A DNA stretch of 38,719 nt from JBCBZH01 sp039815415 (lineage in GTDB: Bacteria; Bacteroidota; Rhodothermia; Rhodothermales; Rubricoccaceae). A program made the position numbers and the translations under genes. The stretch lies in the NCBI GenBank assembly GCA_039815415.1, contig JBCBZH010000007.1, positions 1 through 38,719 on the forward strand. Direction: 5' to 3'. The notes beneath the pieces are model-generated. The model saw only the letters and a list, made by a program, of their open reading frames with translations. It was not told where the DNA came from and made no database searches. Within the stretch, counting starts at the first letter, position 1. The number at the start of each line of letters is the position of its first letter. Positions 8,189 through 17,214 of the stretch are shown in pieces.

Positions 8189-9877
8189 ATGCCTCCGCCC
8201 CGCTACGATGTCGCCGTTCTCGGCTCCGGGTTCGCCGGGGCCGCGCTGGCGGCCATCCTTGCGCGACAAGGGCTTTCGGTGGTCGTCCTGGAGGCCGGGG
8301 TCCACCCTCGCTTTGCCATCGGCGAGTCGATGATTCTGGAGACGAGCGAGACGCTCCGCGCGCTGGCGATGCTGTACGATGTCCCTGAGCTGGCGTACTT
8401 CTCCTCGGAGCCCTTCCTCCGACGGGCTGGGACCAGCCACGGCGTCAAGCGTCACTTCGGCTTCCTCCACCACGATTCCGACGGTCACCACGACGTCTCG
8501 GACCCTCTCTGCACGCTCCAGGCCGTGATCCCACGGGAGCCGCACGGCCACGAGCTGCACCTGTTCCGTCAGGACGCAGACGCTGCCCTCGTCCACGCCG
8601 CCATCCGATACGGAGCCAACGTTCGCCAGCGGACGCGTGTCGGGTCGGTCCAGTTCAGCCCTGAGGGCGCCCGCATCGAGACCGGCACCGAAACGGTCCA
8701 CGCCCGCTTTGTCGCCGATGCGACGGGCCTCCGCTCGGTGCTCGTTCGCCAGCTCGATCTGGCGCCGACAGCTCCGAATCTCCACACTCACAGCCGAGGG
8801 CTGTTCACCCACATGGTGGGAGTGGCGCCCTCCGCACGCACCCAGCACCGGGTCCCGTTTCGCATGGAGGAAGGCACCATCCATCACGTCTTCCCCGGTG
8901 GATGGCTGTGGCGCATTCCGTTCGGAAACCACCGCCGGGCTACGAATCCACTCACGAGCGTCGGGCTGATGCTGGACCCGCGCGTCTGGCCCGAACGTCC
9001 TGACCTCACACCCGAGGATGAGTTTCGCCAGTTCGTCGCGCGTTCGCCCCTCCTCCAGGAGGCCTTCACCAGCGCTCGAGCCGCGCGTCCGTGGACGCGG
9101 ACCGGGCGCGTGCAGCATCGTCCCACGCAGACGGTCGGCGACGGGTGGGCGCTCATCGGGCTAGCGGCAGGCTTCGTAGACCCGCTGTTCTCGAAGGGAC
9201 TCTACTCGTCGCTTCACAGCGTTGGGGTTCTGGCGCATCTGCTGCTCACGGCACGAGAGCCTGATGGGCGGCTGCCACGCATCAGCCACGACGCCCTCGC
9301 TCCTCTCGCGGAGGCTCAGGCCCGTTTCCTGAAAGCCAACGACCGCATCGTGGCAGCAGCCTACCACGCCTGGGCCAATCCCCGCCTCTGGAAGCCGGTC
9401 TCTGTGCTCTGGCTCCTCGGCGCCTACACTGAGTTTGTGCGGCTGCTAACTCTTCGCTTCGGGGCTGCACAGACCGGACGCCAGCTCGACCGCGACACCT
9501 ACATGACCGGGTTCACACACCTCGGATTGGTGGGAGGCGGTTTCGAAGGATTTGAGGCCCTCTCGGCACGCCTCACCGACCGCGTGCTGGCTACAGACAC
9601 CAGCGCTCCGCAAGCGGCTGAGGCCCTCGCACACCACGTGCACACCGAGTTGGAAGCCCTGGACTGGATGCCTGCAGAGTTTCGCGCCGTCCTCCGGGGG
9701 CAGACCCATCTCCACCGAAGCAAGTTTCGATTGTCGGAGGTGCTGCGTGAGGGCGGCGTGCTGGGCCGGGGCGCGTTCCGCCGAGCCATCTTTGGCGACC
9801 TCTCGCTGCTTCGCCTCGCCCGCGCGATGATTGCAGACAAGCTGAGGTTTACCTACCCCACGCTGACTAGCGCGTGA
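8189..9877 (+). CDS. Flavin-dependent halogenase-like FAD oxidoreductase
   Basis: 562-residue FAD-dependent monooxygenase-fold protein related to flavin-dependent halogenases. It has the dinucleotide-binding GSGFAG (residues 12-17), the E-A-G end of the Rossmann strand, and IGES (44-47). It also has the halogenase signature W-x-W-x-I-P as WLWRIP (239-244), and GLAAGFVDPLFSKGL, which matches the second FAD motif region. Lys87 in HGVKRHF sits about where the catalytic Lys of halogenases lies, but this needs alignment. The C-terminal ~200 residues are helical. True halogenases use FADH2, O2 and halide to make HOX; relatives such as geranylgeranyl-reductase-like enzymes do not. Transcription starts from a promoter flanked by MarR-type palindromes. 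A haloalkane dehalogenase is encoded nearby. Halogenating activity is unproven. Confidence 0.8.
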   Translation: MPPPRYDVAVLGSGFAGAALAAILARQGLSVVVLEAGVHPRFAIGESMILETSETLRALAMLYDVPELAYFSSEPFLRRAGTSHGVKRHFGFLHHDSDGHHDVSDPLCTLQAVIPREPHGHELHLFRQDADAALVHAAIRYGANVRQRTRVGSVQFSPEGARIETGTETVHARFVADATGLRSVLVRQLDLAPTAPNLHTHSRGLFTHMVGVAPSARTQHRVPFRMEEGTIHHVFPGGWLWRIPFGNHRRATNPLTSVGLMLDPRVWPERPDLTPEDEFRQFVARSPLLQEAFTSARAARPWTRTGRVQHRPTQTVGDGWALIGLAAGFVDPLFSKGLYSSLHSVGVLAHLLLTAREPDGRLPRISHDALAPLAEAQARFLKANDRIVAAAYHAWANPRLWKPVSVLWLLGAYTEFVRLLTLRFGAAQTGRQLDRDTYMTGFTHLGLVGGGFEGFEALSARLTDRVLATDTSAPQAAEALAHHVHTELEALDWMPAEFRAVLRGQTHLHRSKFRLSEVLREGGVLGRGAFRRAIFGDLSLLRLARAMIADKLRFTYPTLTSA

Positions 9878-9978
9878 CGCCTCGAGCTGACGAATCGGAT
9901 TCCGTCCCGTCTTCGACACCGCATGCCGTCACCCGCACGAGGCCTCGGTAGCTTCTGGGCCGCCCGATTCCGTGCCCG

Positions 9979-11994
9979 ATGCAAATCACCCTCCCCGACG
10001 GCTCCGTCCGCCAGCTCGACGATGGCGCCTCCGGCCGCGACCTCGCCCAGTCCATCTCTGCAGGCCTCGCCCGTGCTGCTCTCGCCGTTGAGGTCGATGG
10101 CGAGGTGCGCGACCTTGACCGACCGCTGCACGACGGCGCCACCGTCTCCATCCTGACGTGGGACTCGGACGGCGGCAAGATGGCGTTCTGGCACTCGTCG
10201 GCGCACCTCATGGCGGAGGCGCTGGAAGCGCTCTATCCCGGTGTGCATCTCGCCATCGGCCCGCCCATCGAGAATGGCTTCTACTACGACGTAGACCTCT
10301 CGGAGACGGATCACCCGGTGCTTTCCTCGGACGACTTCCCAGCCATCGAGAAGAAGATGATCGAGCTGGCGCGCACCGACAGCCGGTTCGAGCGCCGCGA
10401 CGTCCCCAAGGCCGAGGCCATCGCTCACTTCGAGGACAAGGGGGATCCGTACAAGCTCGAGCTGCTAGAGGGCCTTGAGGACGGCTCGATCACGTTCTAC
10501 ACGCAGGGCGGCTTCACCGACTTGTGCCGCGGGCCGCACATCACCAGCACGAAGCCCATCAAGGCCGTCAAGCTGCTCAACACGGCGGGCGCCTACTGGC
10601 GCGGCGACGAGTCGCGCCCACAGCTGACGCGCATCTACGGTGTCTCTTTCCCCAAGCAGAAGATGCTGGAGGAGCACCTGGAGCGCCTCGAGCTGGCGAA
10701 GCAGCGCGACCACCGCAAGCTGGGACGCGAGCTGGAGCTGTTCATGTTCTCGGACACGGTGGGCCCCGGCCTCCCGATGTGGCTGCCCAAGGGTGCCCTC
10801 CTCCGCGAGACACTGATCGACTTCCTGAAGGAGGAGCAGATGCGACGCGGCTACCAGCCCGTCGTCACGCCCCACATCGCACGGCTGGACTTGTTCCGCA
10901 CCTCCGGCCACTATCCGTACTACTCCGACTCGCAGTTCCCGCCCATGCTGGAAGGGAACGCCAGCCCGGCGCTGCCTGAGGGCGAGGACCCGGACGCTCG
11001 TTCGCACGAGATGAGCGGTGACGAGCAGGGCTACCTGCTCAAACCGATGAACTGCCCGCACCACACGCAGATCTACGACCACAAGCCTCGCTCCTACCGC
11101 GACTTGCCCGTCCGCCTGGCAGAGTTCGGAACGGTCTACCGGTACGAGCAGTCCGGCGAGTTGGGTGGCCTGACGCGCGTCCGCGGCTTCACTCAGGACG
11201 ACGGCCACGTCTTCTGCACGCCTGCGCAGGTCAAGGACGAGTTCAAGGGCGTCATCGACCTCACGCTGACGGTTCTGCGGGCGCTCAACTTCGAGGAGTT
11301 CACGGCCCAGGTGTCGCTCCGGGACCCCGAGAACACCGACAAGTACATCGGCGAGGCTGCGCAGTGGGACGCCGCCGAGCAGGCCATCCGCGAGGCTGCC
11401 GCCGAGATGGATCTCGACACCGTGGAAGAAGAGGGGGAAGCCGCGTTCTACGGCCCGAAGCTCGACTTCATGGTCAAGGACGCCCTTGGACGCTCCTGGC
11501 AGCTCGGCACCGTCCAGCTCGACTACAACCTGCCCGAGCGTTTCGACCTTACCTACGTCGACGAGAGCGACAACCGGGTCCGCCCCGTGATGATCCACCG
11601 CGCGCCGTTCGGCTCGCTGGAGCGGTTCATCGGCGTGATGCTGGAGCACACGGGCGGCAACCTGCCCCTGTGGCTTGCGCCGACCCAGGTTCGCATCCTC
11701 CCCATCACCGACGACCAGAACGCCTACTCGGAGTCGGTCGCCAGCGCGTTGCGCGCCTCCGGCTTCCGCGTGGAGGTGGACGACCGCTCGGAGAAGACCG
11801 GCCGCAAGATCCGCGACGCGGAGGTCGAGAAGATCCCAGTCATGCTCATCCTCGGCCGCAAGGAGGCTGAGGCCGAGCTGGTGTCCGTCCGCCGCCACGG
11901 CTTGGGAGACGACTCTGACCAGGGCACGACCACGCTCAACGAGCTGGCGGCATCAATGCAGGACGAGATCGACCGCCAGCTCGGCCGTGCGTAG
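9979..11994 (+). CDS. thrS: Threonyl-tRNA synthetase
   Basis: Class II aminoacyl-tRNA synthetase that charges tRNA-Thr in the cytosol. The 671-residue protein shows the full bacterial domain order. An N-terminal TGS domain (about 1-62) is followed by the editing domain with its Zn-type HSSAHLMAEAL and FTDLCRGPH motifs. The catalytic core carries the Zn ligands Cys in MNCPHH, His in DDGHVF and His in MIHRAPFGSLERF. The anticodon-binding domain starts near APTQVRILP. It is about 30 residues longer than E. coli ThrS, owing to an acidic insertion (EGEDPDARSHEMSGDEQG) just before the MNCPHH motif. In many bacteria thrS directly precedes infC; here 5.7 kb of accessory genes separate them. A copy of the abundant 10-mer CGAGCTGGCG lies 9 nt after the stop. 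Confidence 0.98.
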   Translation: MQITLPDGSVRQLDDGASGRDLAQSISAGLARAALAVEVDGEVRDLDRPLHDGATVSILTWDSDGGKMAFWHSSAHLMAEALEALYPGVHLAIGPPIENGFYYDVDLSETDHPVLSSDDFPAIEKKMIELARTDSRFERRDVPKAEAIAHFEDKGDPYKLELLEGLEDGSITFYTQGGFTDLCRGPHITSTKPIKAVKLLNTAGAYWRGDESRPQLTRIYGVSFPKQKMLEEHLERLELAKQRDHRKLGRELELFMFSDTVGPGLPMWLPKGALLRETLIDFLKEEQMRRGYQPVVTPHIARLDLFRTSGHYPYYSDSQFPPMLEGNASPALPEGEDPDARSHEMSGDEQGYLLKPMNCPHHTQIYDHKPRSYRDLPVRLAEFGTVYRYEQSGELGGLTRVRGFTQDDGHVFCTPAQVKDEFKGVIDLTLTVLRALNFEEFTAQVSLRDPENTDKYIGEAAQWDAAEQAIREAAAEMDLDTVEEEGEAAFYGPKLDFMVKDALGRSWQLGTVQLDYNLPERFDLTYVDESDNRVRPVMIHRAPFGSLERFIGVMLEHTGGNLPLWLAPTQVRILPITDDQNAYSESVASALRASGFRVEVDDRSEKTGRKIRDAEVEKIPVMLILGRKEAEAELVSVRRHGLGDDSDQGTTTLNELAASMQDEIDRQLGRA

Positions 11995-12145
11995 CCGCCC
12001 CTCGAGCTGGCGACGCAGAACCGGGTCGAGCGACGTCACTGCGACCTCGACAGAATCGTAACAGAATCGGGATCGGTCGCGTGGACGTTCGTGGCGAACG
12101 GGACGCGCAGGGGACAGAGGTTGAGAGCGGTCTTCCTCCGTACCC

Positions 12146-14416
12146 ATGCGCGTTGCCTCTCTTCTCGCTGCCCTCCTGTTTGCCCCGGCTCTCTCGGCGC
12201 AGACCGATGCCGACCTCCTCGATGGGGCGCGGGCCTTCCCAGCCATGCCGCAGGAGTCGGTCGATCTGCTGCAGGGCGGCTTTGTCGCCCCCGGAGACTT
12301 CACCTTTGGCTCGGGGACTCCCTACAACGACATCGAGTACACCGCCTTCGACACCGACTACATGGAGGGCGAGACGAACGGGTACGACACCTTCATGCCG
12401 GTCGATCCAAGTGAACCGTTCCCGGGAAGTGGGACGGTCAAGCTCGTCCGTGGCGTCAACAACCTGGACCTGGAGGCAGCCTACGACGGTCCGACCGGAG
12501 ACCGCATCATTCTGGGCACGGCCGACGTGCCCATTCCCTTCTTCCTGAAAGGGTCGGATGGCATCGACGATGACTACGCCGTCATCCAGAACTACGACTA
12601 CAACGCCGGGACCATTCAACTTCGCGGTACTGCTGACGAGTACCGGCTCCTCTACGCATCTGAAACCGACGGCGTCGCGACGGAGGGCCATTATCTCTTC
12701 TACACCGGGGGCGGGGACATCGACCTGATCGCGTTCATCTGGCCCTGCGACGTGCTGGGAAGCACCGTGAGCGGCAACCCGCCACGCGACGACCAAGGCC
12801 TCTGCAATGACTCCAAGCGCCTGGCGCTCAACGACGGCGTCAACTTCATCTTCGCGGCGCCCTTCCCCGGTGGCCCCTCCGTTTCTGGAGCCCTGGCCCA
12901 GGTGGGCTCCACCGGCAAGGAGATCGTCGGAGGCGTCGCCGCCGACAGCCAGGGAAACGTCTATCTCATCGGCGCGACCGATGGCTCTCTCACCGGCGCG
13001 ACCGATGGCTCTCTCACCGGCGCGACCGATGGCTCTCTCACCGGCGCGTCGGCCGCCGAGAACCACCTCTTTGCCGCCCAAGTGCGCCCCGATGGCTCGC
13101 GCGGCTGGACGCTCGAGCTAGCGGTCACGAATGGCACGCTGCTGTTCGATGGCACCACAGACGACACCTACCTCTACGCCGTCGGCCGGACGCTTGGGGC
13201 TCTGGACGGGTTTACCAACGCAGGGCGCTGGGACGCGATCGTTCTCAAAATTGACCTCGCGAGCGGCGAGATCGTCGACACCCACCAGTATGGAAACCCT
13301 GGCCTGGATGGCTACGGCAATGCCGTGCTCGATGGCAGGGGTGGCCTCTATGTCAGCGGTGCAGGATCGTCGCCCAACGCCTCCGGCACCGACCCCGACT
13401 ACCTCGTCGCCAAGTATGACACCGAGACGCTCGAGCTGGTGTGGACGGTGACCGAAGCCCCTGCCGCGACCGGCCCGGTGTTCGTCAGCGAAGCGTGGGG
13501 AGGGCTCTCCTACGCCCCGGCCACCGGGGAGCGGTCGGCACGCCTGCTCGCCGGCGGGTGGTACATGAGCGCAGGCGGGTCCGTCGGCTTCCTGAGTCTC
13601 TACGAAGGGCTCGACAGGGACATGCCTCAGCGCGTTGCCGCCACGTCGATCAACAGCCCCGGTCAGCAAGCCGATTGGGTGCTCGACAACGCCATCGGCG
13701 CAGATGGCCGCCTCTACGCCGCGGGCTACACGACGGGACCCCTCGGCGGCCCCCATCAGGGAGACGGAGACGCTTTCATCGTCCGCTTCGACTCTGACCT
13801 CAGCTCCCCCGTGTATGTCCAGAGCGGAACGGCACAGTCCGACATGTTCCGGAAGCTCGACATCGGACCGGAGGGGACGCTCTTCGCGGTGGGGTACACC
13901 TACGGCGACCTCGCCAGCTCGAATGCGGATCCCACCCGTCGGACCGGCGATGTGTTGGTGCAGTCGTACACCGCAGACCTGGACGCCATTGCCTCAGCAC
14001 AGGTTGGAACGGCGGGCGAGGATCGTGGCTTCTCCGCCCTTGCCAACGGCGTGCTCGCGATCGGGGGGATGACCGAAGCCGGGCTGGCGGGCCCCAGCCT
14101 CGGGTCGTTCGACGGATTCGCCCTCGCGCTCGACCTGGAGACTCTGGAAGTGACCTCCATTCCTCCGGTCGCGACCGAGGACAGGCCGGACACCGAATCG
14201 CTCGTGCTCTCGCCGAACCCAACCTCGGGTTCCGTCCGGGCGTCGGTCGCCATCGAACGGTACACCGTGACGGACCTTCGGGGCCGCGTGGTCCTCCACG
14301 GCGAGGCGGTCTCCCGAGGCGCCAACATCGACCTTTCGGCCCTCGCGCCGGGCATCTACATCGCTCGGCTCCACACTCGCGATGGGCTCGTTACGCGCCC
14401 GCTTGTCCGCCTTTGA
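12146..14416 (+). CDS. T9SS-exported protein with beta-propeller-like repeats and C-terminal sorting domain
   Basis: 756-residue secreted protein. Residues 1-19 are a clean signal peptide (MRVASLLAALLFAPALSAQ). The C-terminus (last ~75 residues, from VLSPNPTSGSV to IYIARLHTRDGLVTRPLVRL) is a type A T9SS sorting domain, with LSPNP opening and LAPGIYIARL near the end. The middle contains repeats of the SBBP beta-propeller type (GNVYLIGAT, GGLYVSGAGSS, DGRLYAAGYT, GTLFAVGYT, each followed by an aromatic-rich strand). The region before it (about 25-230) is a separate beta-rich domain. An in-frame 24-bp tandem repeat gives three GATDGSLT units at about residues 276-299. Expected location is the outer surface or medium after PorU-type cleavage. 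Ligand or activity unknown. It lies between thrS and the divergently read hydrolase pair. Confidence 0.85.
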   Translation: MRVASLLAALLFAPALSAQTDADLLDGARAFPAMPQESVDLLQGGFVAPGDFTFGSGTPYNDIEYTAFDTDYMEGETNGYDTFMPVDPSEPFPGSGTVKLVRGVNNLDLEAAYDGPTGDRIILGTADVPIPFFLKGSDGIDDDYAVIQNYDYNAGTIQLRGTADEYRLLYASETDGVATEGHYLFYTGGGDIDLIAFIWPCDVLGSTVSGNPPRDDQGLCNDSKRLALNDGVNFIFAAPFPGGPSVSGALAQVGSTGKEIVGGVAADSQGNVYLIGATDGSLTGATDGSLTGATDGSLTGASAAENHLFAAQVRPDGSRGWTLELAVTNGTLLFDGTTDDTYLYAVGRTLGALDGFTNAGRWDAIVLKIDLASGEIVDTHQYGNPGLDGYGNAVLDGRGGLYVSGAGSSPNASGTDPDYLVAKYDTETLELVWTVTEAPAATGPVFVSEAWGGLSYAPATGERSARLLAGGWYMSAGGSVGFLSLYEGLDRDMPQRVAATSINSPGQQADWVLDNAIGADGRLYAAGYTTGPLGGPHQGDGDAFIVRFDSDLSSPVYVQSGTAQSDMFRKLDIGPEGTLFAVGYTYGDLASSNADPTRRTGDVLVQSYTADLDAIASAQVGTAGEDRGFSALANGVLAIGGMTEAGLAGPSLGSFDGFALALDLETLEVTSIPPVATEDRPDTESLVLSPNPTSGSVRASVAIERYTVTDLRGRVVLHGEAVSRGANIDLSALAPGIYIARLHTRDGLVTRPLVRL
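12971..13042 (+). repeat. Three perfect 24-bp tandem repeats inside the T9SS protein gene
   Basis: The unit starting GGCGCGACCGATGGCTCTCT occurs three times without mismatch (12971-12994, 12995-13018, 13019-13042), followed by a partial fourth beginning. It encodes GATDGSLT in frame, so copy number changes keep the reading frame. The identity at third positions indicates recent slippage expansion. Confidence 0.97.
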
Positions 14417-14426
14417 CGCACAGTCC

Positions 14427-14489
14427 CCTGCGTTTCGTCCACGACAGGGATCTCCGGCTGGCGCCGCACCGCGCCCTACGACGGGCTGG
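14427..14489 (-). pseudogene. Remnant of the 3' end of a csaA gene (direct repeat, left copy)
   Basis: These 63 bp align without gaps to 17223-17285, the 3' end of the intact csaA, in the same orientation, with 54 matches by hand count. Translated on the minus strand it reads SPS-stop-GAVRRQPEIPVVDETQ. Intact CsaA has SPSQGAVLIQPEIPVVDGTQ, so a CAG codon has become TAG. Similarity stops abruptly about 10 nt before the stop codon of the serine hydrolase. The fragment lies between convergent genes and cannot encode a protein. Together with the intact csaA end it brackets the two hydrolase genes. Confidence 0.85.
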
Positions 14490-14498
14490 AGACTCCCG

Positions 14499-15626
14499 CT
14501 ACTCCGCGTCCCCGGAGAGGAACTTGGCGATGATGTAGTTGAAGGTGGTCGTGAACGACTGCTCGGAGTCGATGGCATCCACAATCTTCGGCCACGCCAG
14601 GATGCCGTTGGCCCCGATGACGAACACCACCAGCCCGTTGCCTGAATCGAGGTGGATGTAGCCATTGGCGGCCTCACCCTGGTCGTTGCCGCCATGCTGC
14701 AGGTTGACCGAGTCACCGTAGGTGTACACGAACCACCCGAGGCTGTGCCCAAAGGGCTCAGGACATGGATCCACCGCTCCGCCATCACACCCCCAGATCG
14801 GGTCCTCGCGTAGGTCCGTTTGCACACGGGTACGCAGCTCACGGATCTCTGGACTGACGCCGCCACCCCGATACACGTTGAGCAGGAAGGTCGCATAGTC
14901 CTCGACCGTCACGTACAGATCGTCGGCCGGATTCCAGTAGCCCTCATCGAGAGCAAAGTCGGGAAAGGGAGCCCCTTCGGAATCTGTCGGGTGTGCCACC
15001 CGGTCCTCCATCCAGGCCTCCAGGACCGACGACGCGCCATCCATTCCCAGGGGATCGTAGATGACCTCCCGAACGAGCTGAGGATAGGGGGTCTCGAGCT
15101 TGCGCTCGAGGAACCGACCCAAGATCATAAACCCGATGCCTGAGTAGCCGTACTCGGTGCCTGGATCCCTCACGAAGGCGAGCGTTCCATCCTCGTAGTT
15201 GTAGGGCCAATTGAGGAAGCCGGTCTGGTGGGTCAGGATGAGCCGAGGCGTCAGGCTCTCGTGACGAGGATCATCCGCGATATCCGGATGGACGTAGTAC
15301 GCGGAGATGGGCTCATCCAGATCCACACGCCCTTGATCTACGAGCCGCAGGACCAGCTCGGCCGTCACCGCCTTGTGCACGGACGCGGTGTTGAACATCG
15401 TGCTGGCGGTCACTGGGACGCCGGGCGACTGCTCACCGTAGTACCGCGTCCACACCAGCTCGCCACTTTCGATTCTCCCCAGCCCGACGCCTGTGACGTT
15501 GTGCTCATCCATCAGACGATGGACGTGGTCATCCAACCCCGCTGGCGGTGAGCGGTCAGGCCGAGCCGACGAGCACCCAGCCAGAAGGATCAGCACCAGC
15601 GGCGAGAGGTACAGCCATCGTGTCAT
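14499..15626 (-). CDS. Beta-lactamase/CubicO-family serine hydrolase, predicted lipoprotein
   Basis: 375-residue serine hydrolase of the class C beta-lactamase/CubicO (S12) fold. The N-terminus MTRWLYLSPLVLILLAGCSSA is a lipoprotein signal with the lipobox LAGC, so the mature protein is membrane-anchored. Active-site motifs are S-x-x-K as SVHK in NTASVHKAVTAELVL, the YxN position as YSG in YGYSGIGFMILG, and HGG (KTG equivalent) in LQHGGNDQG. Members are D-amino-acid peptidases, esterases or penicillin-binding-like enzymes; substrate is unknown and antibiotic resistance should not be assumed. Gly in place of the YxN Asn is common in esterase-like members. It lies 74 bp downstream of the S41 protease gene on the same strand, so the two may be co-transcribed. 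Both sit between the csaA-tail repeats. Confidence 0.9.
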   Translation of the reverse strand: MTRWLYLSPLVLILLAGCSSARPDRSPPAGLDDHVHRLMDEHNVTGVGLGRIESGELVWTRYYGEQSPGVPVTASTMFNTASVHKAVTAELVLRLVDQGRVDLDEPISAYYVHPDIADDPRHESLTPRLILTHQTGFLNWPYNYEDGTLAFVRDPGTEYGYSGIGFMILGRFLERKLETPYPQLVREVIYDPLGMDGASSVLEAWMEDRVAHPTDSEGAPFPDFALDEGYWNPADDLYVTVEDYATFLLNVYRGGGVSPEIRELRTRVQTDLREDPIWGCDGGAVDPCPEPFGHSLGWFVYTYGDSVNLQHGGNDQGEAANGYIHLDSGNGLVVFVIGANGILAWPKIVDAIDSEQSFTTTFNYIIAKFLSGDAE

Positions 15627-15700
15627 TGTGGTTGTAGAAACCGAACTAGGTCCGCTCTTCGGTAGCCCTCGTCACAGAGTTTCAGGCGGGGCGCCAATGG

Positions 15701-17104
15701 CTACCCCTCCACCACCTGATTCAGCCAATCCAGAACCGACCTCAGCGTCGCCGAGTGCCCATGGAGGTCGCCGGTCGAAAACACCGGTAGTGAAACCTCC
15801 GGAGTGATCCCCGGCCCCTCCCACAGGATGCCCTCTGAATCTCGATAGACCTCATTCGAGAGCCGGAGCATCCAGCCATTCGGGAGCGGCTTGAAGAGCA
15901 CATCCGAGAGCGCTCCCCGAGTTGTCTCGCCAATGTGCGTCACGGTCGGCAATGCGCGCATCTGGAGGACAAAGGTCTCCCCAGCACTGAGCGTCACGCC
16001 TGTGGTCAGCAGCGCAACCGGCTTGAGGTACCGCACTCCCGAAGCGGGCCTCAAGGAGATCGGCTGCGGGTCCACACCCTCTGCACCGTGCGCGGTCTTC
16101 GTCACGCCTGTGCTCACCGTGTTGGTGAAGTGCCCTGCGATCGCCAGCCCGATGCGATCCGAACCTCCCTGATTGAGCGCAACATCGAGAACCAGTGCTT
16201 CCGTGTCTGCAAGATCGAGAAGCGCCCGGTCCAACACAGAGTCAACAGCGGCCAACTGCTCCTCAAACGGGAGTCCATCTCCGAACCGGGTCCCTCCCAT
16301 TCCGCCAATGAACAGGTACCCGGCCTGACCACGACGCCCCCAGACTGCATCGTTGTTTCCCAACACCACGACTGTGCCGGCATCCAGGACGTCCTCCTGA
16401 ATGCGACGCTGGTTCTCCATGAACCAGGCATTGGCGAAGGCTCCCATTGACGCGACAGAATCCTGCGCAGCGAATGCCGCTTCAAGGAGGGGTCCAAGAA
16501 CCTGTGCCCCCTTGCCTCGGTGCCGTCGTGGCTCCCCGTCCACCTCTGCCTGGAGGACGAGGTGCGCATCCTCAATCCCCTCCAACAGCTCGACGAGCAC
16601 ATCGAACAAGTCGGCATCGCTCATGTCCTCCTCGACGCGAGGCTCGAGATCCGCACGACGTGCGTCCCAGTCGATGCCATAGAGATCGAAGAAGGCATAG
16701 TGCTCGGCCATCACCTGCCACGCATACGCGAAGACCTCGCGCGGCGAATCGCCTAGCGGGGAGGCACAGGCCGAAGGCACCACTGGAATCGGATCGAGCA
16801 CGTATCGGGTTGCATTCTGGGGCTGGCTGGCGATCTGCACGCTCTCTCCCTCGACGGAGAACACACGAGCCCACGCGCTCATCTCCTCAGTTGTCTGCGC
16901 TTCCTCGCCGAGACACCCTGCCGCGCTCACATCGTATCCCGTCGCCCCATCCTGGCGGATATCGAAGACCCATCCGTACCCCCGAGACTGCCAGACCCCA
17001 TGCAGCGCCGGATCGATCCCAGCATCGTTCAGAACGGGGCGCCAGGATTGGGCCATCGCTGTGCCGCTTCCGACGAGAAGAACCAGGAGAACCAAGCGCG
17101 TCAT
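15701..17104 (-). CDS. S41-family peptidase (C-terminal-processing protease-like), secreted
   Basis: 467-residue protein with a cleavable signal peptide (MTRLVLLVLLVGSGTAMAQ). The C-terminal half matches the S41 (tail-specific protease) core. ALVLDVALNQGGSDRIGLAIAGHF is the strand-helix before the active site. TTGVTLSAGETFVLQM contains the candidate nucleophile Ser (TLSAGE), followed by GETTRGALSD. The N-terminal ~250 residues include a helical cap (REVFAYAWQVMAEHYAFFDLYGIDW) seen in tricorn-core-like S41 members. I see no clear PDZ domain. The usual catalytic Lys position was not identified with certainty. Expected site is the periplasm or outer surface. It is the promoter-proximal gene of the two-hydrolase segment. 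The base composition of this segment looks less GC-rich than thrS or pheT, consistent with transfer (not computed). Confidence 0.85.
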   Translation of the reverse strand: MTRLVLLVLLVGSGTAMAQSWRPVLNDAGIDPALHGVWQSRGYGWVFDIRQDGATGYDVSAAGCLGEEAQTTEEMSAWARVFSVEGESVQIASQPQNATRYVLDPIPVVPSACASPLGDSPREVFAYAWQVMAEHYAFFDLYGIDWDARRADLEPRVEEDMSDADLFDVLVELLEGIEDAHLVLQAEVDGEPRRHRGKGAQVLGPLLEAAFAAQDSVASMGAFANAWFMENQRRIQEDVLDAGTVVVLGNNDAVWGRRGQAGYLFIGGMGGTRFGDGLPFEEQLAAVDSVLDRALLDLADTEALVLDVALNQGGSDRIGLAIAGHFTNTVSTGVTKTAHGAEGVDPQPISLRPASGVRYLKPVALLTTGVTLSAGETFVLQMRALPTVTHIGETTRGALSDVLFKPLPNGWMLRLSNEVYRDSEGILWEGPGITPEVSLPVFSTGDLHGHSATLRSVLDWLNQVVEG

Positions 17105-17214
17105 GGAGTGCAGGTGTGAAACTGTGCCCTACGCTACCAAGCCACTCCAGACGGTATTCAGCGTAATGCGGCACCCTACCTGTGGATTCCGCCACACCCC
17201 GCAAACACGATGCA

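Noticed and set aside
12971..13042. Possible CRISPR-like array
   Set aside because: The units are contiguous with no spacers and encode an in-frame peptide; no cas gene is present.
14499..15626. Reading the serine hydrolase as an antibiotic-resistance beta-lactamase
   Set aside because: It is a lipoprotein of the broad CubicO/S12 group with YSG instead of YxN; such proteins are usually peptidases or esterases.
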